From positions 248,001 to 312,000 of the forward strand of contig JAWPMT010000001.1 in NCBI GenBank assembly GCA_033344775.1: 64,000 nt of DNA, given 5' to 3'. The notes beneath the pieces are model-generated. The model did no database searches. It was not told the origin of the DNA and worked only from the letters and a program-made list of their open reading frames with translations. This document shows, one piece after another, positions 1-9,559 of this stretch; position 1 is the first letter of the stretch; each line of letters starts with the position of its first letter. The stretch is from Cytophagales bacterium (GTDB lineage: Bacteria > Bacteroidota > Bacteroidia > Cytophagales > Cyclobacteriaceae). The position numbers and the translations under genes were made by a program.

Positions 1-1398
1 GATCGTAAGCCAGATCATTTAAAGGACGTGATCATCAACTCTACAGAGTTTAAAAACGGAACCTGTTTTAGGTTTCAGTATGGGGGAGGCAGAAATGGGA
101 ATAAACACTTCACGATTCCCCGTAAGCTGGCTAAACAGATCAGAATGGCAGATATACTAGCGGCTTCTTCTTGTTTTCCTGGTGCCTTTGAGCCTCTTTC
201 TTTACCGAAGGACTTCCGGATGGATAAAGAGGTCAGCCAGCAAATCAGTGATAAGATAGAATTAAGGACGAGTCGTCAGGCGCATAAGATACCACCAGGG
301 CATCCAGAGGCACAGAAGTTAGCAACTGCTTTACAAGAAGAAGAGAAGGCTAATAGCAATAAAACAGGGCAGAAAAAAGAAAATCCACCGTCAAGACAGG
401 TTGATGAACTGGCATTGATGGATGGCGGTATCTATGATAATCAAGGCATTGAAAGTGTACTTCTGGCCAATAAGCGGGATAGAGAAGACAAAACAGACAT
501 GATGATCATTGTGGATGTTTCTTCCTCGAATAATAACATCTATGATCCACCAGTTTACAAACCCGGGAAAAAACCTTCTATACAACTAAATTGGCTGATA
601 GGATTAGTTGTCGCAGGCCTTTCGGCTTTTCTCTGGTTACCCGCTATTTCCTTCTTTAAATTAACTGCCCTGATTGACCTGAATACACTACCGATACAAG
701 AGCGTGAAGGACTTGCATTTGTCTGGAATTGGTCTTTGGCATATGTCATTGGCCTAAGTGTATTGACGGTTCTTTTCTTATTAGGGTTGAATTTCTTCCT
801 CAAGACATTAAGGCAATTGAAAAAGCAATATCCCTCGGCCATTACCTACGGTTTAAAAACATTGGGTTCACGAAGGTTAAAACCATTTTCAGATATGGTT
901 AATGGCCGTATCTCATCACTGTTTGCCATTAATACGGAGATCTTTTTAAGCAGGGCCAGGGAGCAGGTGTATGAAGATGCGCTTGAATCCCCTGAGCTAA
1001 GAGGAAAAGTAGTTCCAGCCATTCTTGACCGCTTTCATCTATTCGAAACGGCTAGAAAACCCAATTTTCTGACAGGCATGGCCAACCGTTTACCCCCTGA
1101 GGCGATCCTTGATCCGGAAGATCCGAATCACATGCAAATCGTGAGAATTTGTAATCGCGCTGGTGAAATGCCAACCACTTTGTGGTTCGAGAACAATACA
1201 GATAAGAAACCCAAGTTAGTGGCAGCTGGCTACATCATCTTATGTCATGCCTTGATCGAACATTTTTACAAGATATCGAAGAAACAAGAAAGGCTTAATA
1301 GCGATGATCAAGCAATCTATGATCGCCTGCTTAACCTCTGGAAATCGATTATTGATGATCCTTATGCGCTTGCCAGGAAACATGAAGTAGCAATGTAG
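1..1398 (+). CDS. Patatin-like phospholipase, C-terminal part (cut by window start)
   Basis: The reading frame is open to the first base, so this is the 3' part of a longer gene and the GTG at 28 is not a supported start. The blocks ADILAASSCFPGAF and LMDGGIYDNQG fit the C-terminal half of the patatin fold, where the Asp of the D-G-G motif completes the Ser-Asp dyad. The nucleophile GxSxG would lie upstream of the window. Two hydrophobic stretches near residues 188-213 and 233-258 of the visible part suggest membrane anchoring, which is unusual inside a patatin. Likely a lipid acyl hydrolase. The substrate cannot be told. Confidence 0.7.
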   Translation, partial: DRKPDHLKDVIINSTEFKNGTCFRFQYGGGRNGNKHFTIPRKLAKQIRMADILAASSCFPGAFEPLSLPKDFRMDKEVSQQISDKIELRTSRQAHKIPPGHPEAQKLATALQEEEKANSNKTGQKKENPPSRQVDELALMDGGIYDNQGIESVLLANKRDREDKTDMMIIVDVSSSNNNIYDPPVYKPGKKPSIQLNWLIGLVVAGLSAFLWLPAISFFKLTALIDLNTLPIQEREGLAFVWNWSLAYVIGLSVLTVLFLLGLNFFLKTLRQLKKQYPSAITYGLKTLGSRRLKPFSDMVNGRISSLFAINTEIFLSRAREQVYEDALESPELRGKVVPAILDRFHLFETARKPNFLTGMANRLPPEAILDPEDPNHMQIVRICNRAGEMPTTLWFENNTDKKPKLVAAGYIILCHALIEHFYKISKKQERLNSDDQAIYDRLLNLWKSIIDDPYALARKHEVAM

Positions 1399-1491
1399 AT
1401 GGGTTAGGTCTATTCGGCTAACTCAATTTATGTGATTAATTAGCTTAAATCATAGCCGAAGTTCAAAGGTTGGTAGCGTGCTTATCTCAAT

Positions 1492-3696
1492 TCATTGCAT
1501 TACCCCATCCTTCCACTTCTCTTTCTTAACCAGGTTACCTGCTACATCATAGTACCTCCAGGTTCCTTGTTTCAAGTCTTTTTTGTACTTTCCTTTGATC
1601 TTTAATTCACCTGTTTCGTGGTATTCAAAGTAGTTACCGTGTTTCAGTCCGTCTTTGATGTTCACTTCGTAGATCGGCGTACCATCTTCAGTTGATTCTG
1701 TTTGCTTTTTGGCACCCAGATCATCCAGCTCTATTTCAAGTGCAGTAATCTCCACTTGCTCGCCCGGATCGATGTTCCACAGGCTGTCGTAGTTTATGGT
1801 ATCCCGAAGAACAGTCGGCTCCATTCGACGTGGAATTGGCTGATCCATATTGTCGATAGATACCAATATCCTGGTTTGGTAGATCCCACGCTCAGGAGTC
1901 AGTTGGAAAGCCATTTGAGGAAAGTCGGCAACAATATTACGCTTGTTTTTAAGGAAGTCCAGTGTTTCAGAGTCGATCATACCACCGGCACTATGCTCCA
2001 ATAAAGGCAACTGTAAATAGCAAAGTGCACTATGTTTTTCTCCGATCTGCTCCTTGAAAGACTGGAAGGAAGGTACGCGTGCTAAGGTATTTCCAGCTTC
2101 ATACTCATCAATGAACCGACGAAGGATGCTTGGCTGATTCGAAAAGACAATGTACTCATCGATGATCGTATAGTAAGGCCGATCAAAGTACTGAAAAAGC
2201 TTGCCCAGCACCAAATTGAAGATGCCTTTGACGGACATAAAATTGATTGGATATCCCCGGTAATCCACCTGTTTGAATCGAACGGGAGTTCGCTTTTTGA
2301 TTTGTTTGCTCAAAAATGCCATCTTTTCCAGCGCTACAGCATTGCCTTTTGCTTTGAAGACAAGCGCAAGTTCAGGTTCGGATGACGTAGCTTCCAGTTG
2401 TACCACCGCCAGCTCATCATCCAGCCAGCTTGCAAAATCTTTTTGCAGATCGATATTGAGGAATTTTTCAGTTCTGCGAGTGTACTTGATATAGTTCTCA
2501 CCATAAATGGTATCTGACCTTAACTGCTCGTCAAGTGCACCGTAGAAATCAGCAAACGACCTGAATCCTAAGCTAAAGTAGAGAGCCGTATTCGAGGGTA
2601 AAACCTCAGATATGTTCAGGGAACCTGTTCCTGCTTTTTCAAAAATGGGCAAGTAGGATGGGAGACTGTCATTATAATTGGAGTATCCTTCCAACAATAA
2701 CGAAGACTCTTCCACATCAAAGTAACTGCCCGTATGGTACAATGGCAGGTTCTCCTTCAAAACGTCGATATAGGACGGGTCTGTCATGGTTTTTAGATAT
2801 GGGAAGAGATTGTCATAGTTGAAGTATAACCGGGCAACCCCTTCGCCCATGGCCTTTTTTCTCACCTCGATGAAATTGAAAGAACGACTTAGTTCAGCTT
2901 TTTCCAAATTTGTGATGGATGACTCTATCAGCGTATGGGTATATGAACCGATCCAATAATTATCGATGAAAGTGAAATGCAGGGTTTCATTGGTGTCCTC
3001 ATCTAATTGTTCGTAGATCGTATGGTTCAAAAAGGTTCTTTTGGTCACATCACTTTGTGAAGTGAGATAAGTGCGCGGGAGCGCAAGGCCCTGCATGTCG
3101 AGCAGAAACAAATAGTCATAATTCCCTTTATAATACAGGTGGCCAGACACGTATACTTTGCGATGATTGAGTTTTTCCAGCAGTTGATCAAAATCTGCAA
3201 GGGTTTCTTCCAAGGCTGTCAGATGCTCTCCATAGGCTTTCCAGTCCTCATCTTTGGTCAGCGTTTTCCAAATTTGTGTTTTCCCTATCTTCGACCAAAA
3301 GCCATACGCCTGATCAGTCTCCATGATGAAGAAAGCATCAGCCGGCACCAGATTCAATGGATTGATCCTTGGGCCTTCAGTCACAGGAAAGACCATTCTG
3401 TAAATGAACCAGGAAGCAATTAACGCCCCTACAGCAATTAAAGCGATAGGAAGGAATCTCTTACGTCTTTTTTGAGATGAAACAACCGAAGGATTATTTT
3501 CCGATAAAGGGCTGCCGGAATTAGATTCCACTTCTGGAGTTTCCTGATCTTCGTCCGATACGTCCTGAAGGTTTGGTTCGTCCTCAGATTCATTAAGTGT
3601 GCTATCATCAGATAAATCATTGCATCCAGAATCATTAGGCACCTGGTCAGGGGAGCCTGCTGCAGGTAGATTTTCGTCGTTTTCCTTGTCTTCCAT
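1492..3696 (-). CDS. DUF3352-type single-pass membrane protein with C-terminal YwqK/MORN-like repeats
   Basis: I chose the ATG at 3696 (MEDKENDENL); an upstream ATG at 3738 would add 14 residues of no visible purpose. The N-terminus is a long acidic, serine-rich tail, followed by one transmembrane helix (FLPIALIAVGALIASWFIY) and a large extracytoplasmic region starting with LVPADAFFIMET, a pattern I associate with DUF3352 proteins. The last 60 residues hold G-x-Y/W repeats (DGLKHGNYFEYHETGELKIKG) like the YwqK/MORN antitoxin-type repeat. The function is unknown. It is convergent with the patatin gene and stands alone. Confidence 0.65.
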   Translation of the reverse strand: MEDKENDENLPAAGSPDQVPNDSGCNDLSDDSTLNESEDEPNLQDVSDEDQETPEVESNSGSPLSENNPSVVSSQKRRKRFLPIALIAVGALIASWFIYRMVFPVTEGPRINPLNLVPADAFFIMETDQAYGFWSKIGKTQIWKTLTKDEDWKAYGEHLTALEETLADFDQLLEKLNHRKVYVSGHLYYKGNYDYLFLLDMQGLALPRTYLTSQSDVTKRTFLNHTIYEQLDEDTNETLHFTFIDNYWIGSYTHTLIESSITNLEKAELSRSFNFIEVRKKAMGEGVARLYFNYDNLFPYLKTMTDPSYIDVLKENLPLYHTGSYFDVEESSLLLEGYSNYNDSLPSYLPIFEKAGTGSLNISEVLPSNTALYFSLGFRSFADFYGALDEQLRSDTIYGENYIKYTRRTEKFLNIDLQKDFASWLDDELAVVQLEATSSEPELALVFKAKGNAVALEKMAFLSKQIKKRTPVRFKQVDYRGYPINFMSVKGIFNLVLGKLFQYFDRPYYTIIDEYIVFSNQPSILRRFIDEYEAGNTLARVPSFQSFKEQIGEKHSALCYLQLPLLEHSAGGMIDSETLDFLKNKRNIVADFPQMAFQLTPERGIYQTRILVSIDNMDQPIPRRMEPTVLRDTINYDSLWNIDPGEQVEITALEIELDDLGAKKQTESTEDGTPIYEVNIKDGLKHGNYFEYHETGELKIKGKYKKDLKQGTWRYYDVAGNLVKKEKWKDGVMQ

Positions 3697-3795
3697 GGTA
3701 GGTAGGTCGTACAAGGGTAAAGGTAAAAAGCTAAGCATTCAAAGCTTCTGAAAAACCTACACAAAAATCACTATCAGTGCATACACCAATATGAC

Positions 3796-3927
3796 ATGTT
3801 CGATCCCAATATTCCTTTGCAAGGCTATGAAGAAAGTGGCCACGTCCGTGAAATAGGAAAAAGTACTTCAGAACCCTATACTCAAGAAAAGGATGGCTTA
3901 GTTGAATTTGTAATGAAGCCCCTCTGA
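3796..3927 (+). CDS. Possible 43-residue small ORF
   Basis: An ATG at 3796 opens a 43-codon frame ending at TGA 3925-3927; the protein begins MFDPNIPLQGYEESGHV and ends LVEFVMKPL. The composition looks protein-like (charged, few rare residues). It may be a small gene or the C-terminal remnant of an immunity or structural protein. No family recognised. It lies in the otherwise empty 3739-4098 gap. Confidence 0.25.
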   Translation: MFDPNIPLQGYEESGHVREIGKSTSEPYTQEKDGLVEFVMKPL

Positions 3928-4098
3928 ATCAGTAAACCATCTAATCTGGTAGAAACAGCGGGGCTTGGCTGCATATACAGTCAATGACCATTAGTAGGAA
4001 TTAAAAACGTTAACTAACATAGGATTCGTAATTAAATGAGGTTTAGAACCACATGAATTTAGACCGTAAAATAAATCATAGCTTACCTGAATCTTCCA

Positions 4099-5370
4099 TT
4101 ACCGAAAAACAATGGCATGTCCTGATTCCTCTGCTTCTTTCCTAGTGTAAGAGACGATATCAACAGTATCCTTTTTCGGGTTTCTTAGGATAAGGTGAAC
4201 ATCTGCATTGACCAGGCTGAAATCATGCTTAGCAAAACTGATACGGATACTTTCACCGGCCTCTACAGTGCCAGAAAGCGGAGCTGTCTTACCGCGAGAG
4301 TTCCAAAGTGCCCAACCATCTAAATCTATCTTATCATTAGATACGTTAAGCAAACTCACCCACTCATTTTTTTTAGAATCTCTACCTTCAGGGTTTACCA
4401 TGGCCGCCACAATCACCAGGTTTTTGTCTTCTTCTTTGGCTTCTTGCGTTTCCCTATTTGCCAATATATTATGAACAAGGTCCTGTTTTATCACTATGGG
4501 GACTCGCTCAGGATATCTGTATACTCGATTAACTGCGTTAGGATCTTCGGGTGTATTGAAATATATAGGATTTGAATCGGGAAGTGCACTATCAAACTCT
4601 AACCCGGTCAGGTTTTCGATATCGGCTATGCTCACCTGATACTTAGCAAACCTATTAGTGGCCACATATTTTTTGCCATTACGATAGTTATTGGTGAATT
4701 CCTCGTCCTGATAAAGCAAAAATGCACGTGTTTCCAACTTGTCTGATTCTATCCCTATATAACAGATGATTTTGAAAAAGGCCGAAGGAATACGAGCAGC
4801 ATCATCCCAGGTTCTATGAAAGCACCGGTCGAAAGGACGATGTACCGGTCCTGTCAAAATACAGAGTTTTCCATTTTTACCCAGTTCCCAATTGAGAAAC
4901 ATGTCCTCTAACGCTAGCCACTCGTCCTGATTAAAATACTGATGTTGTAGCGAGGCATTCGTATAGAAGAACGTATCGTCATTGGCTTTTTTTACATTTT
5001 CTTTAGTTTTTGGTACTGCCCAACAGTTATTGGCCCGGCGCACCAGATGGCCTCTATCATAAGGATTTTCTACTCCTTTATAATAGTTATTGTCTAATTG
5101 AAGCTCTTCAGGCATCCTGGAATCGAGGTTCCAATCGTCTGAATGCCGTTTATATTTCATCCAATTATCCTGATCGATATTAGAAGCGGCGTAAAGTAAT
5201 TGGCGCGTTTTCTTATTCATTACAATTGAATAATGAATGTAATCCAGATAAATACCGTCACGAAGTTCATCACCGCGAAATACAACACCGTCGATTCTTG
5301 GTGAAAATTTGGGAGGCCTCACTTTGATGCCTTCCCCTAAGAAATTAGGATCATAACCTGTTCTGTCCAT
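4099..5370 (-). CDS. DNA/RNA non-specific endonuclease (NUC1 type) with C-terminal lamin-tail-like domain
   Basis: Residues about 1-290 form a nuclease of the beta-beta-alpha-metal NUC family. The hallmark DRGHLVRR is present (catalytic His in DRGH), followed by FFYTNASLQHQYFNQDEWLALE, where the metal-binding Asn and Glu are expected. Residues about 315-423 (NPEGRDSKKNEWVSLLNVSNDKI, DLDGWALWN) fit a lamin-tail domain, a common partner of secreted nucleases in Bacteroidota. There is no signal peptide at the called start, so either the enzyme acts inside the cell or uses another route. It cleaves DNA and RNA without sequence preference if typical. Stands alone. Confidence 0.85.
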   Translation of the reverse strand: MDRTGYDPNFLGEGIKVRPPKFSPRIDGVVFRGDELRDGIYLDYIHYSIVMNKKTRQLLYAASNIDQDNWMKYKRHSDDWNLDSRMPEELQLDNNYYKGVENPYDRGHLVRRANNCWAVPKTKENVKKANDDTFFYTNASLQHQYFNQDEWLALEDMFLNWELGKNGKLCILTGPVHRPFDRCFHRTWDDAARIPSAFFKIICYIGIESDKLETRAFLLYQDEEFTNNYRNGKKYVATNRFAKYQVSIADIENLTGLEFDSALPDSNPIYFNTPEDPNAVNRVYRYPERVPIVIKQDLVHNILANRETQEAKEEDKNLVIVAAMVNPEGRDSKKNEWVSLLNVSNDKIDLDGWALWNSRGKTAPLSGTVEAGESIRISFAKHDFSLVNADVHLILRNPKKDTVDIVSYTRKEAEESGHAIVFR

Positions 5371-5699
5371 GTGTTTGAATGTTTATGTATTACCTAAATA
5401 TACGTCATCCGTGAAAAATTTTGATCAATTATTTGTGAGCTACTTTTAATGAAGTAGAGAGCATTCAGGGCAATGAAATGCTGTCGTGTAATATTGAAAG
5501 GCTTCACCAGGAATTTCAATTCATATAGAAATTGAGGAGTGTAGCCAAAATTGTATTGTAAGACCTAGATTGATTGAACGTTTCTTATCAATTCAGAAAT
5601 CTGCTTAAGAACGGGCAATCATTTCTATAGAATATACTGGTTTGGCAGTCCGAAGAGATTTTCTAAGTTTCTACTTTTTAGAAGAAGGTTGATTAAATT
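5371..5699. other. Intergenic stretch without recognised content
   Basis: About 330 bases of AT-rich sequence between the nuclease and the PepSY-type gene. I see no ORF, repeat, hairpin terminator or RNA gene that I can support. Confidence 0.4.
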
Positions 5700-6191
5700 T
5701 TAAACAAAAATCACCACTAGTGCGAACACCAATCCTGCTAATACAAAGTACATTCCTTTCTTAAAAACGCTACTACCCGGCATGTACATCCAAAAAGCTG
5801 AGAGTACAAAAAAGAGGAGTGAAATCCCAAAGAAGATGTTCAGAAAGAATAGGGGAGAGCTACTATTGGCTTTGTGCATTTTTGACATTTTGTCCAGCAC
5901 GTACGGAAGAGACTTGGTCGTGATTTCAGCTTTACCGGTAGATTGATCGTAAACCCCATTCTTGAAATAGATCAGGTTCCCTTCTTGCTTTTCAATTTTG
6001 AAATTCCTGACTTTCAATGCTGTTCCAATTTCATTCAAGGGAGTTGCGGTCGGAATTTGCTTTTCTACGATCGTTTCCTGCTTTAGAAAATCTGTATTTC
6101 GAAAGATGAGAATGATGCCACTGATGGCATAAACGGCCATGATGCCTGCTAAAAAGAACCCTAAGTATCGGTGATAGATTCTCATCTTCAT
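5700..6191 (-). CDS. PepSY-associated transmembrane protein
   Basis: A 163-residue protein starting MKMRIYHRYLGFFLAGIMAVYAISG, the first helix of PepSY-associated membrane proteins (H-R-x-L-G-x-x-x-G). It has a short periplasmic loop with a beta-strand pattern (NLIYFKNGVYDQSTG) and two more helices at residues 112-132 and 142-162. Related proteins accompany iron-reduction or siderophore uptake systems, but no such genes are adjacent here. The role is therefore open. Confidence 0.6.
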   Translation of the reverse strand: MKMRIYHRYLGFFLAGIMAVYAISGIILIFRNTDFLKQETIVEKQIPTATPLNEIGTALKVRNFKIEKQEGNLIYFKNGVYDQSTGKAEITTKSLPYVLDKMSKMHKANSSSPLFFLNIFFGISLLFFVLSAFWMYMPGSSVFKKGMYFVLAGLVFALVVIFV

Positions 6192-6362
6192 GTTTGTCTC
6201 TTCGTTTGTTTTATCAAAGCCACAAAAATGAAGTGCTCCATGTCAGCAATCAATCGCCAGAACTAGTGGAAAATCCTGGTGAGTATCGCTAGAAGTAGTG
6301 ATGCTTCGACAAGCTCAGCAACTCCTCCTTGAACCTCAAAAAATCTCTCGGCTGGAAGACAT

Positions 6363-6872
6363 TTACTGATCCCAATCTTCATCCCATTCACAACCGGGAA
6401 CTCTGGCTACCATGACAATTTGGTTTTTGTAGACCCAAACCCATTTCGCCAACTCACCAGCAGCTGCCTTAAATCGCCACTCATTGGGTGTTTCACTGTC
6501 TTCGCCAACGTAATTGGGTTCTCCGAAGTAACTAACTGCCTTCTTACTTGCTAAGGCTCGGCTATCATATTGAACGATCACCTCATATAGTGGCTGATTT
6601 TCAACGTCTTTTGCGATGTAATAGAGCAAGGTTTTGATTTGCGGTTCATCACTCGGCTGAAAGTACACCCTGCGCCAACTTCGCGTATCATCCACTTTCA
6701 TGGCACGCATATCCACTACTTTTTTGAAATCAAGCGATGACATCCCGAATTGGAGCTTAGAAGGAACACCTTCAGGAAAGGCAAATGGCCTGTCCTGATC
6801 CTGAGCAATCACTGTCAGCGAAAGCATCAAGAGTAGGAGTGAGAGTATGTGAGGATTCTTATGTCTTAGCAT
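6363..6872 (-). CDS. Secreted hypothetical protein
   Basis: The start at 6872 (MLRHKNPHILSLLLLMLSL) gives a clean Sec signal peptide ending in VIAQ, so the 22 extra codons up to 6938 are probably not used. The mature part of about 145 residues is soluble and mixed alpha/beta. I do not recognise the family. Confidence 0.6.
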   Translation of the reverse strand: MLRHKNPHILSLLLLMLSLTVIAQDQDRPFAFPEGVPSKLQFGMSSLDFKKVVDMRAMKVDDTRSWRRVYFQPSDEPQIKTLLYYIAKDVENQPLYEVIVQYDSRALASKKAVSYFGEPNYVGEDSETPNEWRFKAAAGELAKWVWVYKNQIVMVARVPGCEWDEDWDQ

Positions 6873-6900
6873 GTAGGAAGTATTGCTACGCATGTTTAAC

Positions 6901-7082
6901 GTCATTCCGGCCATCACAGTACAATTTTCGTGTCTCAAAAGGCTTTTAATTGATGTGCCGCCAGGCGGCCCTGCGGAATCTCAAGGTTTGATAGTGTTTA
7001 TTCTTTTTGACGAGATTCCGGCAGATAAAAGATAATTAAATCACTTAAAACGAAATCAAACTATGATCGCCGGAATGACGGA
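6901..7082. repeat. REP-like inverted repeat
   Basis: CGTCATTCCGGC (6902-) and its reverse complement GCCGGAATGACG (7068-) bracket a 150-base spacer. A second pair, GCGGAATCTCAAG and GACGAGATTCCGGC, lies inside. This resembles the dispersed 'CCGGAATGACG' palindromic repeats common in bacterial intergenic DNA. It sits between two minus-strand genes and may form an mRNA 3' structure. Confidence 0.45.
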
Positions 7083-7140
7083 ATTCAGTTCTATAAATGT
7101 AGAAATATTCGAATCATATGGGAATCTGATCAAGATTTCC

Positions 7141-8628
7141 TCACTCACTCAAAAACTCCCTTATATCCTTTGCTAATTGATCAAAAGAAGGTTGATGATT
7201 GTACATCATATGCCCTCCTTCATAGTACGTGAATTCGACGCGCTCAGAAGGAATGCCATTTCGCGAAAAAGTATACTCCGCATCGAAAAATGGCGTAATC
7301 AAATCGTAATAACCGCTGGCCACCAGTATCCTCATTGATAGGTTTCTTCGCATACTTGCTCCCAATCGAGGGGCGGTATTTACGTAGGAAGGCTCATAGT
7401 ATCCTCCCTCAGGAACATCACGCCATTTCCACTTACCAACTTGACCTCCGGTGAGGTAAGGTCTTTCCATTTTTACTTTCAGGTCATTTTGAAAATAGTG
7501 ATTCAGAGCCGCTGTATAAGCACTGGAAATTTGGTAGCTGGCAGCATCTCCAAGCGTAGGGCGGTCTGCGGTCTGATCAAACTCCTTTCCTTTATAGCGA
7601 CCATCTAGTCGTCCTAAAGTCAGTCCTTCGTTCTCTAAAAGCTTCTTTTGATAACGTGGCATCAAAACTCGTAAATCCGAGTTTAAGATGTAGTTCTTAT
7701 CCAAACCGGTGAAATACGCCACTTTCTCGGCTATGGTTTCGCTTTCCTTGTCGTCCAGGAAGGCACCTTTATACAAAGCTGGCCCATAAGTGTTGTAAGT
7801 AAAGTCCCGGGCTTCTTGCACAAATGCTTCTAAAGATTTGCCCTGACCTGCCTTCTTGTGATACCACGACGTAGCCGCCATACTCGGTAAGTAGGTGAGG
7901 TAAGAAGTGATGTTATGGTGAACAGAAGTCGAACCAGCATAATCCAGGGCCTGAGAGATCATAATGATCCCATTCAGGGCCATGTTCTGGCCACCGCCTT
8001 CCAATGCCTGACTCACTGCCGCAGCTCTCGTGGTACCAAAGCTTTCTCCGGCAATGTATTTGGGTGATTGCCAGCGATTGTATTTTGAGATCCAGGTACG
8101 GATAAATTTAGCCACTGAGTTAGCATCCTCGTTCAAGCCCCAATAATCCTTGTTTTCGCCTTTTCCTACCACTTTACTGTAACCTGTTCCGACAGGATCT
8201 ATGAACACCAAATCGGTGAGATCAAGTAGACATTGGTTATTCTCAATGATTTGAAAGGGGGCTGCACCATCATCTTCATCGGCACCACTTGGAACTTTGA
8301 CCACCTTAGGTCCGAAGAAGCCCATGTGTAACCACACCGAGGCGGAACCTGGTCCGCCATTGAAAATAAACATGACAGGACGGTCGGCATTGCCAGTTTT
8401 CGCAAAGTAAGAAACTGACCAAAAAGCCGCTACTGCCTCTCCGTCATTATTCTTCAGGTGAATTTCTTGAGCAACCGTCTCATAACTCAAGTTCTTACTG
8501 TTGATATTGACTTCTCCGGTTGAGGTGAAGCTCCTAGGAGGCGTTACTGGCTTTGATTCCTTTTTGTCTTGTGAAAACAAGAATACAGGAGCCATAAGGC
8601 ATAAGATCAATAGGAAATGCTTCATCAT
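7141..8628 (-). CDS. S10 family serine carboxypeptidase
   Basis: A 495-residue exported peptidase with signal peptide MMKHFLLILCLMAPVFLFSQ. The family signatures are all visible: the oxyanion-region FNGGPGSAS at 89-97, the nucleophile in GESFG (Ser196), Asp442 in YYDL and His473 in EGGHMMYNH. It removes C-terminal residues from peptides, probably in the periplasm as part of protein scavenging. It is a single-gene unit; the flanks show no operon partner. Confidence 0.92.
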   Translation of the reverse strand: MMKHFLLILCLMAPVFLFSQDKKESKPVTPPRSFTSTGEVNINSKNLSYETVAQEIHLKNNDGEAVAAFWSVSYFAKTGNADRPVMFIFNGGPGSASVWLHMGFFGPKVVKVPSGADEDDGAAPFQIIENNQCLLDLTDLVFIDPVGTGYSKVVGKGENKDYWGLNEDANSVAKFIRTWISKYNRWQSPKYIAGESFGTTRAAAVSQALEGGGQNMALNGIIMISQALDYAGSTSVHHNITSYLTYLPSMAATSWYHKKAGQGKSLEAFVQEARDFTYNTYGPALYKGAFLDDKESETIAEKVAYFTGLDKNYILNSDLRVLMPRYQKKLLENEGLTLGRLDGRYKGKEFDQTADRPTLGDAASYQISSAYTAALNHYFQNDLKVKMERPYLTGGQVGKWKWRDVPEGGYYEPSYVNTAPRLGASMRRNLSMRILVASGYYDLITPFFDAEYTFSRNGIPSERVEFTYYEGGHMMYNHQPSFDQLAKDIREFLSE

Positions 8629-8899
8629 GGAATACTTTTCGACAAGTATAGCAAGAACATGTTGTCCATTTTGAATAATCGATCGTCATTCCACGGATTC
8701 ATTTGTACTGATAAGTCATGTTTGATATAAAGAATGAATCATAGGGGAATCTGATCGATCGGTTGCTCAGTCAAGAGCTTCATGAATGAAGAATGCGAAC
8801 GAACTTTTCAGAAAATTCTCTTCAAAAACCTCATTTGCTTTATCTTGAACCTGAAACGAGTATTTTAGCATATTGAACACCAATTCTTGATAAAGCCTC
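8629..8899. other. Intergenic stretch between divergent genes
   Basis: About 270 bases between the divergent S10 gene and the gene at 8900, so it should contain both promoters. I do not see a convincing motif or repeat. Confidence 0.35.
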
Positions 8900-9517
8900 A
8901 TGTTTACTGAATACGAACTAGATACCATGATTGGGTTTCCTGAGATCAAGGAAGCCAATTTCGAACTAAAGAAAAACTTCATTAAGACTGAGGCGCCTTA
9001 TTTGGAGATTTCTGACCATGATTTCTTTTCGCTGGTCATGATGACACCAACCTTGGGTATTGCACTTGCGGATGGTAAAGTTAGCTTGTTCGAAGAGTTG
9101 GCACTCAATAAGAAAGCTCGGAAACTGTCGACCGGAGGGTATTTCCTGAAAAAGGATCCCGTCGTGTACGCCATGAAATTCCTGCTCAAAAATTATGATA
9201 CCTGGTCTGATAAGTTCATGGCGGTGCTGAAATTAGCCATTGAAACAACTTTTCATCATGACGGGGTTGCAAAAAAGGATTTTGACGAAGAAGAACAGGT
9301 GGATTATGATGAATACAAGAAAGAGGTACTGCAAACACCTTTTATCCTGATTCGATTCATTGCTAGTTTTTTCCTGGAAAATGATGAAGAGATCATTTCT
9401 AATGTGCGTCACTGTCAGAAAAGTGAGTACAGAAGAATGCTGGAAATTGGAAAACAATTAGGTCTTACCGAAATTCGAGTATTTCAGATGTTTTGTCGAA
9501 CATTTGAAGTTAAATAG
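8900..9517 (+). CDS. Cytosolic hypothetical protein, possibly TerB-like helical
   Basis: 205 residues, no signal peptide or membrane helix, largely helical. The segment SLVMMTPTLGIALADGKVSLFEE resembles the D-G-x-(V/I)-x-x-x-E helical repeat of TerB-like proteins, but the match is weak. It is followed after 42 bases by the FKBP lipoprotein gene and may be co-transcribed. Confidence 0.5.
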   Translation: MFTEYELDTMIGFPEIKEANFELKKNFIKTEAPYLEISDHDFFSLVMMTPTLGIALADGKVSLFEELALNKKARKLSTGGYFLKKDPVVYAMKFLLKNYDTWSDKFMAVLKLAIETTFHHDGVAKKDFDEEEQVDYDEYKKEVLQTPFILIRFIASFFLENDEEIISNVRHCQKSEYRRMLEIGKQLGLTEIRVFQMFCRTFEVK

Positions 9518-9559
9518 CTTCGCGCAATACTAGAAAATTCACCCTCTCGTTAACAGGGC

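Noticed and set aside
8767-8982. 71-codon minus ORF before 8900
   Set aside because: Overlaps the start of the better supported plus-strand gene and has no signal or family pattern.
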